Shown piece after piece: positions 33,564 to 33,696 of a DNA stretch of 33,696 bases; position 1 is the stretch's first letter; each line of letters opens with the position of its first letter. This stretch comes from an uncultured Paracoccaceae bacterium (GTDB lineage: Bacteria > Pseudomonadota > Alphaproteobacteria > Rhodobacterales > Rhodobacteraceae), in assembly GCA_937995865.1 (NCBI GenBank), contig CALKJA010000047.1:1-33696 (forward strand), given 5' to 3'. The notes under the pieces were generated by a model that was not told the origin of the DNA, did no database searches, and worked only from the letters and a program-made list of their open reading frames with translations. Position numbers and translations under genes: made by a program.

Positions 33564-33604
33564 AAAGCCCCCGTCCGAGAAATCAGGCGGGGGCTTTTTT
33601 GTTT
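33564..33604 (+). terminator. strong intrinsic terminator of the late operon
   Basis: AAAGCCCCCG-N14-CGGGGGCTTT perfect 10-bp stem plus T-tract. Confidence 0.92.
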
Positions 33605-33696
33605 GGCGGCCCGTTAGCCGGACTCGGTTTGGACCCAAGCCACACACAACCCCGAAGACTTATAAAGCGCCACGGGCCAACGGCGCTGTCTGGGTG

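Noticed and set aside
33605-33696. Search for attR/tRNA at the right end
   Set aside because: No tRNA-like fold and no convincing direct repeat with bases 1-143; only a 7-bp GCCGGAC match and an AGCGCC-N10-GGCGCT inverted repeat, both compatible with chance.
1-33696. CRISPR arrays, rRNA/tRNA genes, complete IS elements, or a recognisable anti-phage defence operon
   Set aside because: No regularly spaced repeats, no RNA-gene signatures and no transposase with catalytic domain or defence-family motif were seen.

Overview
The window holds an essentially complete, HK97-like (lambdoid-organised) siphophage-type prophage, apparently of alphaproteobacterial (probably Rhodobacterales) origin. Order from left to right: a leftward tyrosine integrase; a leftward accessory/lysogeny operon containing two predicted outer-membrane beta-barrel proteins; a compact immunity region (repressor, Cro-like gene, four copies of a TATCC-N8-GGATA operator); a rightward replication/recombination block (VRR-NUC-like nuclease, replication initiator split across two frames, primase/helicase split across two frames, SSB, ERF, NinB, Ref-like HNH); an antisense secreted 'moron'; HNH-TerS-TerL; portal, protease and capsid; a GTA-type head-spike base; connectors and tail genes including a G/GT programmed -1 frameshift; tail tip and fibre; a lysis cassette with amidase, holin candidates and an overlapping Rz/Rz1-type spanin pair; and, co-oriented and translationally coupled to the lysis cassette, a 502-aa protein combining a LamG-like N-terminal half with a penicillin-binding-protein/DD-peptidase-like C-terminal half (SxxK, SxN and KGG motifs). 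A strong intrinsic terminator closes the late operon. The most interesting points are the DD-peptidase-like terminal gene, the two frame-split replication genes at repeat tracts, the paired outer-membrane barrels in the lysogenic operon, the exapted IS1595-type transposase DNA-binding domain, and the closely spaced perfect palindromes at 7944-7978. No CRISPR array, rRNA or tRNA was recognised, and no convincing att duplication was visible between the window ends. All calls come from reading the sequence; no database search was run.
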